From contig BAFH01000003.1 in assembly GCA_000296795.1 (NCBI GenBank), positions 806,401-870,400 of the forward strand: 64,000 bases of DNA, in the 5' to 3' direction. The stretch is from Candidatus Jettenia caeni (lineage in GTDB: Bacteria; Planctomycetota; Brocadiia; Brocadiales; Brocadiaceae). This document shows, one piece after another, positions 17,881 to 25,976 of this stretch. A model generated the notes under the pieces. The model saw nothing but the letters and a program-made list of their open reading frames with translations. It did not search any database and had not been told where the DNA came from. Positions within the stretch are counted from its first letter, which is position 1. Every line of letters begins with the position of its first letter. The position numbers and the translations under genes are program-made.

Positions 17881-17908
17881 ACCCCTTCGGGGTTGAAGGG
17901 CTTTTTTC
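17881..17908 (+). terminator. Candidate terminator after recJ-kinase operon
   Basis: A CCCCTTCGGGG hairpin with a UUCG-type loop is followed by GAAGGGC and a run of six T, about 85 bp after the kinase stop. It is also part of the composite repeat, so it may simply be a repeat hairpin that works as a terminator. Confidence 0.35.
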
Positions 17909-18072
17909 CTGCTTTTTCTATAATCATGACATCCCTACGGGATTAGGTAGAGACGCAAGATTTTGCGTCTCTACAACCGACAAACGCAACATTTTGCGTC
18001 TGTACCATTGCAACATCATGTATCTCGGCGTTTAACGTTGAGAAATTTCAATTCCGTAGGGCAACCCTTTAG

Positions 18073-18179
18073 AGCTTGTGCAAAAAGTCCCAAGCTGGGT
18101 CATATACAGTATTGATCTAAATGAGAAAATACCATATAGTGTATCGTGGCTAAAAATAGTCATACTTCTTGCACAGGCT
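18073..18179. mobile_element. 107-bp MITE with 6-bp target duplication, copy 1
   Basis: Termini AGCTTGTGCAAAAAGT and AGCCTGTGCAAGAAGT (reverse complement of the right end) are flanked by CTTTAG at 18067-18072 and 18180-18185. The third composite copy carries the corresponding uninterrupted sequence (CCCTTTAGAGTTGCC near 44740). The same insertion at the same site is in the inverted composite copy at 34552-34658. It has no ORF. The transposase family that moved it is not recognised. Confidence 0.8.
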
Positions 18180-18718
18180 CTTTAGGGTTGCCATCCCCAT
18201 ACACTATTCAGGCGGGGCGGCAAGGCTAAAGCCTCGCCCTACATCGACACCGTTTTTTCATGAGGAGAGACGGTAAGATTTTACGTCTCTCCTGCCAAAG
18301 ATAGCCTCATGGATGATCTAGGTAACTACAGCGTAAAAGAACAATAACCATTAGATACTATAATCTAAGCCCGAAGGGCTGTCATGATTATAGATAACAC
18401 ACAACCACGAGTACATAACTCCGAAGGGGTGACATAATTATAAACCCCATGAATGAAACTGAACACACCAGCGTGTGTCAGAGCACAATGGTAGAGACGC
18501 AAAATCTTGCGTCTCCAACATCTTGCGTCTCTACCATATGTTGTCTGGTTTTAATCGTTGATCACTATAGCTTTGTTGCAAAAAATCCTTTCCAAATCTG
18601 ATTGCAACAAAAATCCCTCTGCATTCACGAAATTTCTCTTTTCTCAAGGGGGATAAAGGGGAATTACAGAAGATGATATTTCATATCTCCAGGACTTAAA
18701 ATCCCTTAGATCTCCTGA

Positions 18719-18843
18719 TATACACAGCGTCATTAATCAGATACGAATATGTCATTCCCGCGGAAGCGGGAATCCGGAAAAATACTGGAGTCCGGGTCAA
18801 GCCCGGAATGACAGATAGTTGTAAACTTATGTCGCTATGTATA
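18719..18843. repeat. MITE-like palindromic element, copy B
   Basis: 125 bp, the partner of 3039-3183: TATACACAGCGTCAT at the left, a core of GTCATTCCCGCGGAAGCGGG and CCGGGTCAAGCCCGG, and ATGTCGCTATGTATA at the right. It lacks the 22-bp internal stretch of copy A. Confidence 0.7.
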
Positions 18844-18897
18844 GTAATAAAAGTCCTGTCAAACCCTTTCTGAATTTCAACAGAGAATACTGTTTTC

Positions 18898-18967
18898 AAG
18901 GTGTTGGTTTTTACGCCGAAGCCACCAATACTATTTCCAGAAAAGATGAATTCGCTGTCGCTTAATC
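18898..18967 (-). repeat. 70-bp dispersed repeat, inverted relative to 5903-5972
   Basis: 63 of 70 positions match the reverse complement of 5903-5972, including GGTTTTTACGCCGAA and ATACTATTTCCAGAAAAG. It lies 55 bp from copy B of the TATACA element, while the 5903 copy is 2.7 kb from copy A. Confidence 0.65.
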
Positions 18968-19245
18968 AACCCTGCCGAAAACCCGCTTAAATAACATGAA
19001 AATTCCTATACAATGAAATTATAATTGCCATATCTGGCAAATTTTATTATTCTAAGACAGTTTATCGTTATTTTATTATAATGAATAGCTATGGGAGTTT
19101 AAATCAATGAGAAAACAGGTAAAAATTGCAGAAGAGGGAAAGGTAAGGCATTGAGAAATCGCCATCCCTTCAATTTCTCAACACGCTATTTTCTTAACCC
19201 CGATTATGAGCCTCTTGTTGTTTTCTTAAAGGTAAATACTATTTC

Positions 19246-20448
19246 ATGAAAAAGTATATCATCGGCATTTTTTGCCTCATTACCCTGGTAATAGGATATC
19301 TGTATTTCTTTAACAGCAAAGACACTATTCAATACAAGACAGAAAAGATTGATAGAGGTAATATTAGCAAGTATGTTACTGCAACCGGAACCGTAAACCC
19401 TGTAAGAACGGTAATAATTGGCAGCCAGGTTTCAGGCCTTATAACCAAACTGTATGCCGATTTTAATTCTGAGGTGAAAGCAGGGCAGATTGTTGCACAG
19501 ATCGAACCAACCCCTTTTGAGCACCGGGTGAAAAATGCGGAAGCGACCCTTGCCATTGCTACAGCTAGTCTTGAGAAGTCGAAGGTGAATTTGAAAAATA
19601 GCAAGAGAAATTACCGTCGCTTAAAAGAGCTGTTCGAAAAAAAGATAATCTCAGACACTGATTTTGATGCAGCGCTGGCAACCTATGAAGCGAATTTAGC
19701 TGATGTGAAATTAGCAGAAGCACAGGTATTGCAAGCAAAAGCTTCACTGGGAGTTGCAAAAACGGATTTAGAACATACCGTAATTATTTCACCATTGGAT
19801 GGTGTCGTGATATCGAGGGATGTCGATGTAGGACAGACCGTAGCTGCAAGCTTTCAGACTCCTACATTATTTACTATTGCTGCAGACCTGGTGCATATGC
19901 AGGTAAATACCAATGTTGATGAGGCTGATATCGGTATGGTCAGGGTAGGGCAGGATGCAAAGTTTACAGTAGATGCTTTTCCTGAGGATGTTTTTGAGGG
20001 CAAGGTAATCGAGATCCGTATGTCCCCTGTTATCTTCCAAAACGTTGTCACCTATAATACGATAATTAGTGTTAATAATACAGAGCTTAAGCTTTTACCC
20101 GGAATGACGGCAAATACTTCCATCCTGGTAGCCAGGGTAGAAAATGTTCTGAGAATTCCTAATGCCGCATTACGGTATACTCCTTCGGAGGTTTTAAAAG
20201 GCGAAATAGATAAAAAGACCTTAGTTGAAAGGAAATTTGCCAAGAAAACAAGCACACATATCTGGATCCTGGAACAGGGAAAATTGGGACAAGTGGCTGT
20301 AAAGCTGGGAATTGGCGATGACCATTTTACCCAAATTTTAGAAGGTGATGTAAAAGAGGGACAAGAGGTTGTTATTTCGGAGATTGCTCATTCTAAAGCA
20401 TCTCCAAAAGGCGGGCAAAGGGTTCCCTGGCGTGGCGGCCGTTATTAA
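19246..20448 (+). CDS. macA: MacA-like periplasmic adaptor (HlyD family)
   Basis: 400 residues with one N-terminal membrane anchor ('IIGIFCLITLVIGYLYFF'). The order is that of MacA-type membrane-fusion proteins: first lipoyl half 'GTVNPVRTVIIGSQVSGLITKLYADFNSEVKAGQIVAQI', a coiled-coil hairpin at about residues 95-165, second lipoyl half 'TVIISPLDGVVISRDVDVGQTVAASFQTP', then beta-barrel 'MQVNTNVDEADIGMVRVGQDA'. MacA links an ABC transporter in the inner membrane to an outer-membrane channel. The matching ATPase (20610) and permease (21629) follow on the same strand. No TolC-like gene is in the window. Confidence 0.9.
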   Translation: MKKYIIGIFCLITLVIGYLYFFNSKDTIQYKTEKIDRGNISKYVTATGTVNPVRTVIIGSQVSGLITKLYADFNSEVKAGQIVAQIEPTPFEHRVKNAEATLAIATASLEKSKVNLKNSKRNYRRLKELFEKKIISDTDFDAALATYEANLADVKLAEAQVLQAKASLGVAKTDLEHTVIISPLDGVVISRDVDVGQTVAASFQTPTLFTIAADLVHMQVNTNVDEADIGMVRVGQDAKFTVDAFPEDVFEGKVIEIRMSPVIFQNVVTYNTIISVNNTELKLLPGMTANTSILVARVENVLRIPNAALRYTPSEVLKGEIDKKTLVERKFAKKTSTHIWILEQGKLGQVAVKLGIGDDHFTQILEGDVKEGQEVVISEIAHSKASPKGGQRVPWRGGRY

Positions 20449-20609
20449 CTTTGTACCATAGTTACTCAAAATAAAGTTGGATTTCAGGTACCTGTTTATG
20501 CGGGAATTATGAACCGGAAATTGAGAATAACGAAACTTTCTACCTTTCCAACCTCTTTTTTTCTGATTTCAATTATTCTTATAGTTCTTAATCCTGGCAT
20601 GTTGGAGAT

Positions 20610-21326
20610 ATGCAAGATCAGAATATCGTATCATTAGATAAGATTTACAAAATATACAGTATGGGAGAAGTTAAGGTTACGGCCTTGAACGGGATTTCTC
20701 TTACTATGAAAAAGGGAGAATTTGTAGCTATTATGGGGGCCTCCGGTTCAGGTAAGTCTACCCTGATGCATGTCATAGGGTGTCTTGATAGCCCCACATC
20801 CGGGAATTACTATTTGGAAGGAGTTAATATCTCCAAATTTTCAAAAAATGAATTAGCTGAAATCCGCAACAAGAAACTAGGATTTGTGTTCCAGAGTTTT
20901 AATCTCTTGAGTCGGACTACCGTAATAGAAAACATTGAATTACCGCTTATTTATAGCAAAAAAATATCTAAGATTGACAAAGATAGGATACATCAGATTA
21001 TGAAGACTTTGGGCCTTGAGGGGTTCGATGAGCATTATCCGAATCAATTGTCTGGAGGACAACAACAGCGTGTAGCTATTGCACGCGCTATTATCAATAA
21101 TCCGACCTTACTCCTTGCTGATGAGCCTACCGGCAATCTTGATAGCGCTACAAGCATGGACGTTATGAGGGTTCTCCATGACCTCAACCAAAAATGGGGC
21201 ATTACTATTATCCTGGTCACTCATGAAAACGATATTGCAGGCTATGCCCGCAGGATTATTGTTCTCAAAGATGGTAAAGTATTGAGCGATACATCCCCAC
21301 AAATCTATGTCAGACCCGTATCTTAA
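20610..21326 (+). CDS. MacB/LolD-type ABC transporter ATPase
   Basis: 238 residues, a stand-alone nucleotide-binding domain. Walker A 'GASGSGKST', Q-loop '[22 protein letters not shown]', signature '[15 protein letters not shown]', Walker B '[12 protein letters not shown]' and H-loop 'ILVTHEND' are all intact. The sequence belongs to the LolD/MacB-N group that works with FtsX-fold permeases. A TTGGAGAT RBS precedes ATG 20610. It serves the MacB-type permease at 21629; in this operon the MacB ATPase and membrane parts are separate proteins. Confidence 0.93.
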   Translation: MQDQNIVSLDKIYKIYSMGEVKVTALNGISLTMKKGEFVAIMGASGSGKSTLMHVIGCLDSPTSGNYYLEGVNISKFSKNELAEIRNKKLGFVFQSFNLLSRTTVIENIELPLIYSKKISKIDKDRIHQIMKTLGLEGFDEHYPNQLSGGQQQRVAIARAIINNPTLLLADEPTGNLDSATSMDVMRVLHDLNQKWGITIILVTHENDIAGYARRIIVLKDGKVLSDTSPQIYVRPVS

Positions 21327-21467
21327 CTACTCAGGTAGTATAGTTTCCATGAAAGAGTTAGCGTCGTCCTGATTTTAGAGAAAAACTTACGAAAAAAGAA
21401 ATTTTACCGTATAATATATACTTTAAAGAAGTTTTGATGAAGAAGCATATACATTAACGTAATGTAT

Positions 21468-21605
21468 ATGTATAGGGATTTCAATTATGTAGGGCAACCC
21501 TTTAGGGTTGCTATCCCCGAGTATGCATTCTGGCGGAGAAGCAAGGTTAAAGCCTTGCCCTACCATGGTGACACCGTTTTTTCATGAGTTTGCTGCTGAA
21601 GGCAG
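21468..21605. repeat. ATGTATAGGGATTTCAA-family repeat inside the efflux operon
   Basis: A family left end (ATGTATAGGGATTTCAA), GTAGGGCAACCC...GGGTTGC and GCAAGGTTAAAGCCTTGC hairpins, and a right half (CACCGTTTTTTCATGAG) shared with the composite repeats. It fills most of the 302-bp gap between the ATPase and permease genes and could separate their expression. Confidence 0.7.
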
Positions 21606-21628
21606 CCTAAAAGAAGCCTCTTATACCC

Positions 21629-22837
21629 ATGCCACCGCTTTTAAAAATAGCGTTACGCGCAATTATGAGGAATAAATTACGTTCCTCCTTGACGATACTT
21701 GGCATCGTTATAGGTGTGGGCGCTGTAATCGCTATGGTTAGTATCGGACAGGGGGCAAAGGTTATGGTTGAAAAACAACTCGAGAGCCTTGGTACAAATG
21801 TACTCATTATTATTCCTATTAGTACGACGCATACTGCTACCAGAGGCACTACGGGAACCATTACCTTAACTGTTAATGATGCTATGGCTATAGAGCGGGA
21901 ATGCAGCGCAATAAGTTATGTTTCTCCGGGTCTCAGGACAAATACACAGGTTGTTTATGGTAACTTAAACTGGACGACCTCTGTGTTAGGGATAGGGCCT
22001 GATTATCAACTGATAAGGAATTGGTCAATGGAATCCGGAAGATTTATTACCCAGCAGGAAGTAAATACTATGGCAAAGGTTTGTATCCTGGGGAAAACGG
22101 TTGTAGATAACCTTTTCGGGGCGTTAGATCCTGTTGATAAATCGGTTCGGGTGAATAATATACCCTTTAAGGTCGTTGGAGTTTTAAGCGCTAAGGGGGA
22201 ATCTGCTATGGGTCAGGATCAGGATGATGTTGTATTATTGCCCTACACGACTCTTCAAAGGAAAATTATGGGGGTGACTCATATTGGCGTAGTCTATGCC
22301 TCCACGGTTACCACAGAAGCTCGATTTGAGGCGATTGACCAGATTACTACCTTATTAAGGCAGCGCCATCGTTTGAGGCCGAACGAGGAAAATGATTTTA
22401 ACGTTATCAGCCAGGTAGAATTTGCTTCGACCATTATGGAGACGAGCCGTACCATGACGATGCTTCTGGGGAGTATTGCATCGGTGTCTCTGATTGTTGG
22501 GGGTATCGGCATTATGAATATTATGTTGGTTTCTACGACTGAGAGGACACGGGAGATTGGTATCAGGATGGCAGTCGGCGCCAAAGAGAAGGATATCCTC
22601 TTCCAGTTTCTCATAGAGGCCACGGTTCTTAGCTCTATTGGCGGGATAATCGGGGTTGTTTTCGGTATTGTATTATCAAAGTTGGTTTCTTATTTCGGGG
22701 GCTGGCCTTCATTACTTTCCCCAATTTCTATTGCTATTGCCTTTCTTTTCTCAAATATGGTTGGTATTTTCTTTGGTTATTATCCGGCACGAAAGGCATC
22801 GCGCCTTAACCTGATTGATGCGCTCCGATATGAATAG
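21629..22837 (+). CDS. MacB-type ABC transporter permease (FtsX fold)
   Basis: 402 residues. An N-terminal helix ('LTILGIVIGVGAVIAMVSIGQGA') is followed by a periplasmic MacB_PCD domain (about residues 45-270) and a C-terminal FtsX domain with three helices, including 'ASVSLIVGGIGIMNIMLVSTTERTREIGIRMAVGA', the family hallmark. It works with the ATPase at 20610 and the adaptor at 19246 to push substrates from the periplasm through an outer-membrane channel. The start at 21629 has no clear Shine-Dalgarno sequence. Its last codons overlap the next gene. Confidence 0.92.
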   Translation: MPPLLKIALRAIMRNKLRSSLTILGIVIGVGAVIAMVSIGQGAKVMVEKQLESLGTNVLIIIPISTTHTATRGTTGTITLTVNDAMAIERECSAISYVSPGLRTNTQVVYGNLNWTTSVLGIGPDYQLIRNWSMESGRFITQQEVNTMAKVCILGKTVVDNLFGALDPVDKSVRVNNIPFKVVGVLSAKGESAMGQDQDDVVLLPYTTLQRKIMGVTHIGVVYASTVTTEARFEAIDQITTLLRQRHRLRPNEENDFNVISQVEFASTIMETSRTMTMLLGSIASVSLIVGGIGIMNIMLVSTTERTREIGIRMAVGAKEKDILFQFLIEATVLSSIGGIIGVVFGIVLSKLVSYFGGWPSLLSPISIAIAFLFSNMVGIFFGYYPARKASRLNLIDALRYE

Positions 22838-24830
22838 AACAAATACAGGAAATACCTATATAAGGCTTTTGGGCTATCTAAAACCGTACTGGCATAAGTC
22901 TGTTATTGTTTTAATCCTTTCAGCAGTTGGCGCATATATCGCAGTCTTGCCTACTCAGATATTAGGTATTGCAGTAGATGAAATTAAGATAGCTGATACC
23001 TACGTTCAAACCCATCGTTCTGATGAAACGCTCCGGAATGATAAACCGTATTCTCATGAACAAAAGAACCCTATTCCACTCTCAAAACCCATGACCGCCA
23101 TTTCTGCTTATATCCATGAACGATGGTTTGAAAACCATAATCAAACCCTTGTCACGCTGGTCTTTTTTGCCATGAGTTTTATCATTCTGCATACCTTTGG
23201 CGGAGCTGTTACCCTTATTCATGGCTTCATTACTTCTGAATTGGGGCAGAGGCTCATTTATGATTTGCGGAATGAGCTCTATAATCATATCCAGGGGCTT
23301 CCTCTCAGTTACTTTGAAAATAACAAGACAGGCGATATTATGAGCCGTATCATGAATGATGTCAATTCGCTCGAACAGGCAATTGTAGGCCCCGTTATTA
23401 CCTTCATTACTGATATGTTCAAATTTGGCTGGATTCTCTATTTTTGCTTAAAACTTGACTGGATGCTTACCGTCATCGCCTTATTCGTATGTCCATTTAT
23501 CTCTCTCTGTACCTATAACTTTGGAAAAAGGATCAGAAGAGTCTTCCGTTCCTTAAGGGATAAAACAGGCGAGCTTAACGCCCTGATTCAGGATAATATA
23601 TCGGGTATTCGTGTCATTGCAGGGTTTGCAAAGGAGTCCGATGAGATGAAACGATTCCAGAAAAAGAATTATGAGAACTACGCCCTCTACGTTCGGATCC
23701 TGAAACTTGTATCTGCCCTGCGGCCTGTGGTTGACCTGATGACCGAAACCGGCGCTATGGTAGTTATCTGCCTGGGTGGATATAAGGTATTGCAAGGACA
23801 ACTTTCTGCCGGTACCTTTGTTATATTTTTCCCGTATCTTCAGATGATGTACGGTCCCATTACGGGTCTTACGCGTTTCTACAATCAGGTACAGCGCGCC
23901 ATTGCCTCTACCGAGCGTGTTTTTGAGGTTTTAGATACACCCGGTGACCTGAAGGTTGCTCCTGATGCCGTTGACTTGCCCCCTGTCCTCGGAGTTGTAG
24001 AATTTAAGCGTGTCCATTTTATGTATAACAACGATATGGAAGTTCTGACAAACATAAATATAAAAGCGCTTCCCGGACAGATGATTGCCCTTGTAGGCCC
24101 CAGTGGTAGCGGTAAAACTACCCTTACAAAGCTCATTCCCCGGTTTTATGATCCTACACAGGGGGATGTCTTTGTTGATGGTTATAATATCAAGGATGTT
24201 AAACCTCATTCCTTACGGAAGCAGATGGCTATGGTACTTCAGGAACCGTTTCTCTTTAATGATACGGTAAAGGCAAATATCGGGTATGCCCGTTCCGATG
24301 CTTCAGATAAAGAAATTGAAGAAGCTGCCCGCGCCGCTAACGCACATGATTTCATTGTGGAATTGCCAAAGGGATATGATTCAGTAATCGGAGAACGTGG
24401 AGTAAAACTTTCCGGAGGACAGAAACAGCGTATTGCTATTGCCTGTGCTATCCTTGCCAATCCGCGTATACTTATTCTGGACGAGGCTACCTCATCGGTA
24501 GATACCGAGACAGAGCAGCTTATTCAGCATGCTATCTATCGTCTGGTTAAGGACCGCACTACTTTTGTCATTGCACACCGGTTATCGACGATATTGCATG
24601 CAGACTTAATTATTGTCCTGGAGAAGGGTCAGATCGTAGAAATGGGGCTTCATCATGAGCTTCTTGCAAACGGCGGACTCTATAAAAAACTGTTTGAAAT
24701 GCAATTTGACACACAAGAGAAGATAAAACCGGAAATTTCCGGGGGAGAGACAGGGAAAGCAGGCATAACCGTTTCATCAGAGCCTATCCTCGATTTGAAT
24801 GTATCATCACAGCCTTCAAAATGGTCATAG
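22830..24830 (+). CDS. ABC exporter, permease-ATPase fusion
   Basis: About 666 residues from ATG 22830, which overlaps the permease stop by 8 bp; in-frame TTG 22815 and ATG 22818 are alternatives. The membrane domain (six helices) has an unusually long loop after helix 1 (about residues 50-95, hydrophilic). Then come Walker A 'GPSGSGKTT', 'LQEPFLFNDTVKANIGYA', signature 'LSGGQKQRIAIACAI' and Walker B 'LILDEATSSVD'. It is of the MsbA/multidrug exporter type. Overlap with the macB-like gene places it in the same transcript, so the operon encodes three different efflux machines. Confidence 0.9.
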   Translation: MNRTNTGNTYIRLLGYLKPYWHKSVIVLILSAVGAYIAVLPTQILGIAVDEIKIADTYVQTHRSDETLRNDKPYSHEQKNPIPLSKPMTAISAYIHERWFENHNQTLVTLVFFAMSFIILHTFGGAVTLIHGFITSELGQRLIYDLRNELYNHIQGLPLSYFENNKTGDIMSRIMNDVNSLEQAIVGPVITFITDMFKFGWILYFCLKLDWMLTVIALFVCPFISLCTYNFGKRIRRVFRSLRDKTGELNALIQDNISGIRVIAGFAKESDEMKRFQKKNYENYALYVRILKLVSALRPVVDLMTETGAMVVICLGGYKVLQGQLSAGTFVIFFPYLQMMYGPITGLTRFYNQVQRAIASTERVFEVLDTPGDLKVAPDAVDLPPVLGVVEFKRVHFMYNNDMEVLTNINIKALPGQMIALVGPSGSGKTTLTKLIPRFYDPTQGDVFVDGYNIKDVKPHSLRKQMAMVLQEPFLFNDTVKANIGYARSDASDKEIEEAARAANAHDFIVELPKGYDSVIGERGVKLSGGQKQRIAIACAILANPRILILDEATSSVDTETEQLIQHAIYRLVKDRTTFVIAHRLSTILHADLIIVLEKGQIVEMGLHHELLANGGLYKKLFEMQFDTQEKIKPEISGGETGKAGITVSSEPILDLNVSSQPSKWS

Positions 24831-24852
24831 AAATTAGAGATAATAATTTATA

Positions 24853-25968
24853 ATGAAAAGAACGATACCTATCCTTATCTGTGTCAGCCTTATGCTGGTT
24901 TCGGGCTGTATAAAATCAGAAAAACAGGCTGAACAATCAAAAGATCAGGCCGTACCAGTGCTCGTTTCCACGGTTATTCAAAAAGATGTTCCCATCGTAT
25001 TGCACAGTATCGGAACGGTAGAGGCATATTCGACGGTATCGGTTGTTTCGCAGGTTGAAGGTATGCTGACACGGGTCTATTTCAAGGAGGGCCAGTATGT
25101 AAAAAAAGGACAGCTTCTCTTTACGATTGATCCCCGGCCATACGAAGTTGCGCTGAAGAAGGCTCAGGCTGACCTGGAAAAAAATGTTACCCAGGCAAAA
25201 AATGCCGAAGCGCAGTACTACCGCTATACAGAATTAATAAAAGCAGGAATCGTTACGAAGGAAGAATATGATCAGGCGAATACCAATGCTGAAGCCCTTA
25301 AATCTATTGTTAATGCGGATAAGGCATCTTTAGAAATTGTGAAACTTCAGCTTAACTACTGTTTCATTCGTTCGCCTATCAATGGGCGTACCGGCGCTCT
25401 TATGGTGGATCAAGGTAATATTGTCAAGGCAAATGAAGAACCTGCGCTGGTAATTATCAATCAGGTTAGTCCTATCTATGTGTCTTTTTCCATTCCGGAA
25501 CAAGAGCTTCATAGGGTTAAGAGCTATATGGATTCCGGAGAGCTTGGTGTAAAAGCCGTTATTCCGGGTGATGAAAATCATCCTGTGGCAGGTAGTATTG
25601 CTTTTATAGATAACGAGATTGATAGAACTACAGGTACCATACGGCTCAAAGCAGTTTTTACCAATAAAGATCATCGGCTTTGGCCTGGTCAGTTTGTGAA
25701 TATCATGGTAAATCTTGCTATACAACCGGATGCCGTTGTGGTTCCATCACAGGCAGTTCAAACAGGGCAGCATGGTCAGTATGTCTTTGTCGTGGGACCT
25801 GATTTGACAGGAGAATACCGCCCTGTCGTTACGGGCAGGATGTTTAAAGGAGAAAGTGTTGTTGAGAAAGGGCTTCAGCCGGGAGAAAGAGTTGTGGTAG
25901 ATGGTCAACTCCGGCTTACTTCAGGAACTAAAGTTGAGGTGAAGCGTGGATTGAAAGAGGATGGGTAA
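24853..25968 (+). CDS. RND efflux periplasmic adaptor lipoprotein
   Basis: 371 residues. A signal peptide ends in lipobox 'LVSGC', so the adaptor is lipid-anchored like AcrA/MdtA relatives. Lipoyl half 'SVVSQVEGMLTRVYFKEGQYVKKGQLLFTIDPRPYE', a coiled-coil hairpin (about residues 95-155), the second half 'CFIRSPINGRTGALMVDQGNIVKAN', a beta-barrel and a membrane-proximal domain 'GQYVFVVGPDL' follow in order. It bridges the RND pump encoded 8 bp downstream to an outer-membrane channel that is not encoded here. Confidence 0.93.
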   Translation: MKRTIPILICVSLMLVSGCIKSEKQAEQSKDQAVPVLVSTVIQKDVPIVLHSIGTVEAYSTVSVVSQVEGMLTRVYFKEGQYVKKGQLLFTIDPRPYEVALKKAQADLEKNVTQAKNAEAQYYRYTELIKAGIVTKEEYDQANTNAEALKSIVNADKASLEIVKLQLNYCFIRSPINGRTGALMVDQGNIVKANEEPALVIINQVSPIYVSFSIPEQELHRVKSYMDSGELGVKAVIPGDENHPVAGSIAFIDNEIDRTTGTIRLKAVFTNKDHRLWPGQFVNIMVNLAIQPDAVVVPSQAVQTGQHGQYVFVVGPDLTGEYRPVVTGRMFKGESVVEKGLQPGERVVVDGQLRLTSGTKVEVKRGLKEDG

Positions 25969-25976
25969 CGTATCGT

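Larger units (their letters stand above)
17806..18573 (+). repeat. Composite palindromic repeat, copy 1
   Basis: A mosaic of hairpins in fixed order: GTATGAGACTGAACATACC left end; CCCCTTCGGGG; TCATGACATCCCTACGGGAT; GTAGAGACGCAAGATTTTGC; GAAATTTCAATTCCGTAGGG; an inserted 107-bp MITE; GGCGGCAAGGCTAAAGCC; GGAGAGACGGTAAGATTTTA; AGCCCGAAGGGCT; a second GTAGAGACGCAAAATCTTGC; and the end GTTGTCTGGTTTTAATCG. The same order is found inverted at 33938-35000, and the first two thirds directly at 44405-45143. No coding capacity is seen. Confidence 0.8.
18574..19245. other. Non-coding region before the efflux block
   Basis: No convincing gene. It holds a hairpin TTTGTTGCAA (18575-18584) / TTGCAACAAA (18601-18610), a degenerate AAGGGGGATAAAGGGGAATTA repeat near 18643-18664, the second copy of the TATACA MITE-like element (18719-18843) and the inverted 70-bp repeat (18898-18967). 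The last 200 bp are AT-rich, with no clear -35/-10 pair for the MacA-like gene. A 15-codon ORF at about 19107-19154 is too short to support. Confidence 0.5.

Noticed and set aside
17806-18573. Hairpin arrays as a CRISPR array
   Set aside because: The units are different palindromes in a fixed mosaic, without equal repeats and spacers, and no cas genes are present.
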